From: Exophiala sp. HKRS030
Lineage: Eukaryota; Ascomycota; Eurotiomycetes; Chaetothyriales; Herpotrichiellaceae
DNA: 64,000 nt
Assembly: GCA_023897205.1 (NCBI GenBank)
Contig: JAHWDD010000005.1
Coordinates: 3,906,001-3,970,000, forward strand
Direction of reading: 5' to 3'
The notes under the pieces were generated by a model. It was not told where the DNA came from, did no database searches, and saw only the letters and a program-made list of their open reading frames with translations. The number at the start of each line of letters is the position of its first letter. Position 1 is the first letter of the stretch. Below, piece after piece: positions 59,256-64,000 of the stretch. The position numbers were made by a program, and so were the translations under genes.

Positions 59256-60629
59256 TTACTGCCTTGGTTCTGACGCCTGTGGCAAATCCAAGGCTTCGAG
59301 GTAGTCCTCCGAGTCAACAGTATCCCACATATCATAGTATGGTCTTCGATTCCAATAGTTTCTGCCTTCCTCCACAACACACCGAGGCTCTCCAGTATCA
59401 GTACTCACATTGCAAGTCACGAAAGCCTTTTGGCGCTCGATCCATGGTGGGAAATATAAAGGTCCATCCCAAGTGCGCTTCCAATCGCCTGCCCGAAAAG
59501 TGACATTAGTCAGTCTCTCGACGACTTTGTTCTCTCGCAGGAATTTAAACACTTCCATCGCCGTAGTCTCATTCAGATAAGGCTTGAGATACTGCTGTTC
59601 TCCTGTACAGGTTTCATTCTCCTCATCCCATGACGATCCTGGCCCACGATCTGGTTTTTGTCGGCGACAGGTCGACGCTATGTCGAGCCAAAGATCCAGC
59701 GTCTTCAGGGGTTTTATTTCAGATATAGCTGTCAGTGTCTCGAGCGGCCAGGTGTTGTTTGGCCTGGGAAGGTTGATTGACAGATGTTTGAGAAGAGGCA
59801 TGTGGCCGAACGCATCTCGGATGTGAGTCGGACTGAATTCGAGGCTTGGCTGATGTAACGTCTCTTGCGTATGGATATCGACATACTCTAGAGATTTTCC
59901 ATGATGTGCAGTTATAGAGGCTAAAATGGTCGAGTTCCAGATCTCTGTCAAGGTCAGATGCGTGAGACTGTTCTGCCTCAAGCGACCAATGAAGTCGGTG
60001 CTCTTCTGGCAAGAATTTCCCTGCAATTCCAGTCGCTTTAGTCCTGTCAGATAATTGGGCATATTGTCGAGAAATAAAGTGTAATTGGTATATGGATCCA
60101 AGAGTGCTAGGTCTTCAACTCCAGCCCAGTCCATTGTGTCCAGCCATCGGTCCAGATTGGTCTTCTGACGCTGCACATCACCCTCTTTAACTTTGCCAGG
60201 GCGTATCCAATCCGCCACGGCTAGAAACCACGACTTCCCAAAGAATAATTCCGACGGGCGTGAACTGTGACGAATCTTTTCATCGAATCGATAGCCCTCC
60301 AACCTCACAGTCCGCAGCGGCGGATACCTCTCACCACTGGCCACGGAGAAGGGAAAACTGATTCTATCCGGCCAACTACTGCAACCTAGTAGCGTCACGC
60401 GGAGGTCTAGTGATGTAATGTTTGCGCATGATGTGAGCATATGGTGGACATCAGCCATAGTTTCAAGTCGAGGTTTGGCGCGAATTTCTTCTGATGAATA
60501 CCAGTCGGAATGGTTCGGGATCGTCACCTTGATATCCATAGGGCACCGGTCTGTATTCTGCCATGAACGGCTATAAGCCATCATTGCCATGGGGCCGATA
60601 ATCAGCGAGATGATGTACGTGATCCGCAT
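59256..60629 (-). CDS. secreted LRR-like protein of unknown function
   Basis: A single exon of 457 residues from the ATG at 60629. The N-terminus MRITYIISLIIGPMAMMAYS is a probable signal peptide. The body has irregular leucine-rich repeats (ITSLDLRVTLLGCSSWPD, LKRLELQGNS, LTHLTLTEIWN, LKHLSINLPRP, LKTLDLWLDIA) like those in F-box/LRR proteins but without an F-box. The C-terminal third has several Cys and N-glycosylation sites (NVS, NET, NVT). The motif order resembles a widespread secreted family in Pezizomycotina with no known role. It lies about 540 bp upstream of the second NLR on the same strand. Confidence 0.7.
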   Translation of the reverse strand: MRITYIISLIIGPMAMMAYSRSWQNTDRCPMDIKVTIPNHSDWYSSEEIRAKPRLETMADVHHMLTSCANITSLDLRVTLLGCSSWPDRISFPFSVASGERYPPLRTVRLEGYRFDEKIRHSSRPSELFFGKSWFLAVADWIRPGKVKEGDVQRQKTNLDRWLDTMDWAGVEDLALLDPYTNYTLFLDNMPNYLTGLKRLELQGNSCQKSTDFIGRLRQNSLTHLTLTEIWNSTILASITAHHGKSLEYVDIHTQETLHQPSLEFSPTHIRDAFGHMPLLKHLSINLPRPNNTWPLETLTAISEIKPLKTLDLWLDIASTCRRQKPDRGPGSSWDEENETCTGEQQYLKPYLNETTAMEVFKFLRENKVVERLTNVTFRAGDWKRTWDGPLYFPPWIERQKAFVTCNVSTDTGEPRCVVEEGRNYWNRRPYYDMWDTVDSEDYLEALDLPQASEPRQ

Positions 60630-61470
60630 CGTGCTTGGTGCTCAAAGCGTACCGGTACGTTTGAAAACAAAGGAGGAAAGTTGAATTCCTTAAGGGCAAG
60701 ATTGATCATGCGTCAACTATGAGAAGAAGGAAGAGATACATCCCACCAGCAACTTGGGTCCAGTATATGGGTGAATGGAGGCCAGGCTGTTCCCTTCGGA
60801 TGGTTAGGTTGGTTGCCTGGCGTGAAGCGAGACCTGTAACACGCGCCTCTCAGGCAGAGACATGAGGATGTGCCCGTTACAATCAAATGCGACCGTCTCT
60901 TTGTTACCACTTGGATAGGAAAACGGTGAGCAAAGCACGAGATATTCACTTATCACATGCTTCCCTGCCACAAAGGGAAGTTTTCAGCTTCATTTTCAGT
61001 TGAACAGGGAATTTCGCTTCGTCATGGGACCGAGAAGATTCGACGTCCTGAGCTGGGTGCTTCAATATGACTTCACATGGCTTTCAAGACTACACCTTGG
61101 CTTTGAGCAGAGTGTTTGAACCCAATCATCGGTCCTCGGACAACGAACTGCTATCTGGCGAGCAAACGCTGTCATGGAAAGGCGCGTCGGGCCCCTGTGA
61201 TGCACCATAGAGCGCGATTCTACGGTTAAGTAAGTTCACACTCTTTGAGCCGACAAGACATGGCACAGATTTGTAAACAAGATGAGAATGGTGCAGAGAC
61301 GCTGGCGCCTTTCATGTTTGTTATTGCTCCAATAGTACAAATGGCACCGCTCAATCTCTCCACAACCAGACGCTGCGACTGCTGGGTGTGAAGAACGTAA
61401 TGTGCCCATGCCTGAGGTTATGTAGGTCCACCGCTATGCCTTGACAACGCCGACACCTCGCGTGATCATC
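60630..61470. other. intergenic upstream of the LRR-like gene
   Basis: It separates the LRR-like gene from the 3' end of RPT4, and both are on the minus strand. No gene or repeat was seen. Confidence 0.5.
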
Positions 61471-62752
61471 TTACAATTTCTGGTATTCCAGCTTGCCTTC
61501 GAGTTTCTTAGCTTCGGCGACCTTCCTCACAGCTTTGTTGAAGTCGTCCTGGCTGACAGCATCTCTGTAGTCCTTGATGGCAAACAATCCAGCTTCGGTA
61601 ACCACATTTCTCAAATCAGCACCATTCAGGCCATCGCTCATTTTGACAACACTTTCAAAGTCAATGTCGCCTTCAGTGACTACCCCTGCGGCATGAATCT
61701 TGAGAATTTCCAGTCTGCCGACCTCATTGGGAAGTGGAATTTCAATCTTTCGGTCGAGTCGACCAGCTCGTAACAAGGCAGGGTCCAGGGTGTCAGGTCG
61801 GTTGGTGGCCATGATGATCTTTGTTTTGCCGAGATAGTCGAAGCCATCAAGTTGATTGAGCAATTCCATCAGAGTTCTCTGAATTTCTCGATCTGCGGAT
61901 GTACCTTCACTAAATCTTCGGCCTCCGATAGCATCGATTTCATCCATAAAGATAATGCAGGGTTCGTGTTCTTTGGCATATCCGAACATCTCTCGAATCA
62001 ATCGGGCAGATTCTCCGATATATTTGTCGACAATCGCAGACGAGACAACTGTAGCTTTATTAGTCGCGATTTCAAAGATTGTTGGATCCGTGACGCATAC
62101 CTTTGAGAAAATTTGTATCCAAACTGCTTGCGACGGCTCTTGCTAGTAAGGTCTTCCCCGTCCCAGGAGGCCCGTATAATAAGACACCCTTCGGGGGCTT
62201 GATCCCCACCCGTAAGAAGAGCTCTGGGTTTTTGAGGGGCAGTTCAATGACTTCTCGAAGTTCTCTGATCTGATCGTTCAAACCACCAATACCGGCAAAT
62301 GACACTTGGCCAGGGTCTTCGAGGGACATGTTGTAGACTAAGGGGTCGACTTCTCGAGGAAGCATTCGCATGATGGTGAGCGTGGTCATATCCAAAGCCA
62401 CCCGTGTGCCTTGCTTCAGTTTGGCTTTGTCAACCTTTGACCGACATCCGACGACGTATCGAGGACCGGAAGAGGCTTTGACGATGACTGAAGAGCGTCA
62501 GTGAATTATAGTTGTGGTCAAGTGGAAAACTATACATCTTTCCTCGTCAAGTTGCTTTAGAACCTCTCCAATGATCTGACCAACACTTTGCAATGCTTTG
62601 ATGTTGTCCTCTGTTGTTTGAAACTCCTTTTCAAGACCTCTAATGTCTAGCCGTAGGGCCTTCAGTTTGTCTTCCCATTCTCTTGACTCTAGCAGTTTGG
62701 CCTTGTACTGCTCTATTGCCTGCTCTCTCTCCGGATCTCCGCTACCGTCCAT
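61471..62752 (-). CDS. RPT4: 26S proteasome regulatory ATPase Rpt4
   Basis: Exons 62752-62536, 62487-62101 and 62048-61471 (introns 48 and 52 bp) give 393 residues, the length of Rpt4/PSMC6. The order is an N-terminal coiled coil, an OB domain ([17 protein letters not shown], reconstituted across intron 1), and an AAA+ domain. The latter has Walker [15 protein letters not shown], Walker [14 protein letters not shown], the second region of homology ([22 protein letters not shown]) and the pore loop region after intron 2 ([14 protein letters not shown]). It unfolds substrates in the proteasome base. The frame is intact, and the sequence is nearly identical to known fungal Rpt4 proteins. Confidence 0.96.
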
Positions 62753-64000
62753 GGTGTTCACTGTCAATGGAAGTTGTAGTAAGGGTAAATGGGCTGTGTA
62801 ATCGAGGGTCGAAGATGGAAACGAGGCGATTACAAGGAGATAGTTTTTGATCGTGGGGAGTAGAATCGTTCGCAATTAAAGGCCAGAAAGTCGAATGTGA
62901 TGATGATAGAAAGCGGATGCAGGTACCAGACTCGCTACGCGGCGCAACATGAGGCTGCGAAGGGACTCAAGCCACAGTCGAGGCTGCGGGTGGCACAGGT
63001 GGCTGGTGCTCCGGGGCTCATATTAGTCACGTGACATTTGTGTCGAGACTTCTTGGCAGGTTTGTGTGGTTGGCCACAACGTAGCGGTCAACAACTTCAA
63101 CATGCAAAGGCCCCAAATGGCAACGAGGAGATCCGTAATTCAACAGGCATCGGTCACCGGAAGACGGAAGAGCCCAGACTCTTCTGCTGGTCCTTGAGGA
63201 GGTTACGCAGCCTTCGTGTGGATATCGTGACTCCTTACGCTTCCTTTTCCTCCCAGGCCAGGCTCTGAGGCGCGCCGAAAAAAGCAATGACTTGCAAGGT
63301 TAACTACTACCTACTAGTCAGCATCAGAGGAGGGGCAGCCTTAGCATGTGGACTGGGTGTCTGTTGGGCTCAGAGATCTCAGGTTGATCCTCTTTGACAT
63401 CTTGTCCCGCACCTGAAAATGCCAGGTACGAATATCATTGGTATGTTGCTCCCACAGACATGCTTTTGGATACTAGCTGCCAGTCGTAGATAGGTTGTGG
63501 ATGCCAGTGTCCAGATAGCTCCGAAGCTCCCTGCTCCATGCTCCCTGCTCCCGTGAGTGACTTTTGTAGCGACACCCAATTGTGCATCAGTGCCCATCTC
63601 AATCGACATGTTCGTGCTTGCCAGTTACCCCACCAAAAAACAACAAAAAGTTCAACTGTTCTTCTTCTGCATTTCCATTCACTTCCACCTTTCTGCACTT
63701 TGTTATCCCAATCTGAACCTGCTGTAAGCAAGAGATACCTTCGACTCTTGATTGCACACCATCTACCTCATTCACACTAAGCAGATCATCGCTGACATAA
63801 ACTATCATCACACCACTTCGAGTAAGTATACATCAACTCGTCCCCTCATCTCCTCACCGGTGCAGCTTTGCCAGCAGATCTTTCTTGCTCATAGCTCTAC
63901 AACACCTCAGTCGACTTGATCTGATCTCGTCCGCCAAAACATCTCGCTTTCTCAACCTCATCCTTACTTTTCCTTCCGTCTTCCGACTTCTTCCTCTGAC
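62753..64000. other. intergenic: RPT4 promoter and window end
   Basis: Upstream of RPT4 are a perfect GTCACGTGAC palindrome at 63026-63035 and GGTGGCACA at 62989-62997, one mismatch from the yeast proteasome element GGTGGCAAA. From 63620 the plus strand is CT-rich and resembles the leader of a gene starting beyond the window. The ORFs are short and unconvincing. Confidence 0.45.

Overview
The window is nuclear DNA of a filamentous ascomycete (Pezizomycotina). Evidence: 45-90 bp introns with GTAAGT/GTATGT donors and CTGAC/CTAAC-like branch points, a kinesin-5, a KIN4 kinase and a PPZ phosphatase with the usual fungal architectures, an RTA1-family membrane protein, and two NLR-type (STAND) proteins with alpha/beta-hydrolase N-termini. 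Eurotiomycetes or Dothideomycetes fit; I cannot fix the class. I saw no tRNA, rRNA, CRISPR or transposon.

Layout. 1-44 kb is mostly ordinary housekeeping: a partial membrane protein (-), KIN4 kinase (+), a DUF7587-like protein (-), the NatC Sm-like subunit NAA38/MAK31 (+), PPZ-type phosphatase (+), CAF-1 subunit CAC2 (+), RAD2/XPG nuclease (+), F-box protein (-), N-myristoyltransferase (+), mitochondrial bL36 (-), fatty acyl-CoA reductase (-), RTA1-like protein (+), a PIN-domain-like RGG protein (-), PHAF1/UPF0183 protein (-), and kinesin-5/BimC (+). From 44 to 61 kb the content becomes accessory: a low-complexity protein, a two-pass membrane protein, a roughly 1,850-residue NLR with two NTPase modules (hydrolase-NACHT-ankyrin-NB-ARC-TPR), a second NLR facing it tail to tail (hydrolase-NACHT-ankyrin), and a secreted LRR-like protein. 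The proteasome ATPase RPT4 closes the window at 61.5-62.8 kb.

The most striking global feature is that nine genes are each broken by one or two frame changes. In all ten well-defined cases the homologous reading frame is recovered if a single G or C is added to a G/C run of 3-5. Such a uniform signature points to consensus errors in the assembly rather than gene decay, so I treat these loci as single genes and mark the breaks.

Functionally, PPZ phosphatases carry the N-terminal Gly that NMT acylates, and this one begins MGQQQSK. CAC2, RAD2, KIN4 and kinesin-5 are cell-cycle or chromatin genes but are not arranged as a pathway. The best candidate for an unusual system is the NLR island at 46-59 kb, especially the double-NTPase protein whose second P-loop lacks the catalytic lysine.
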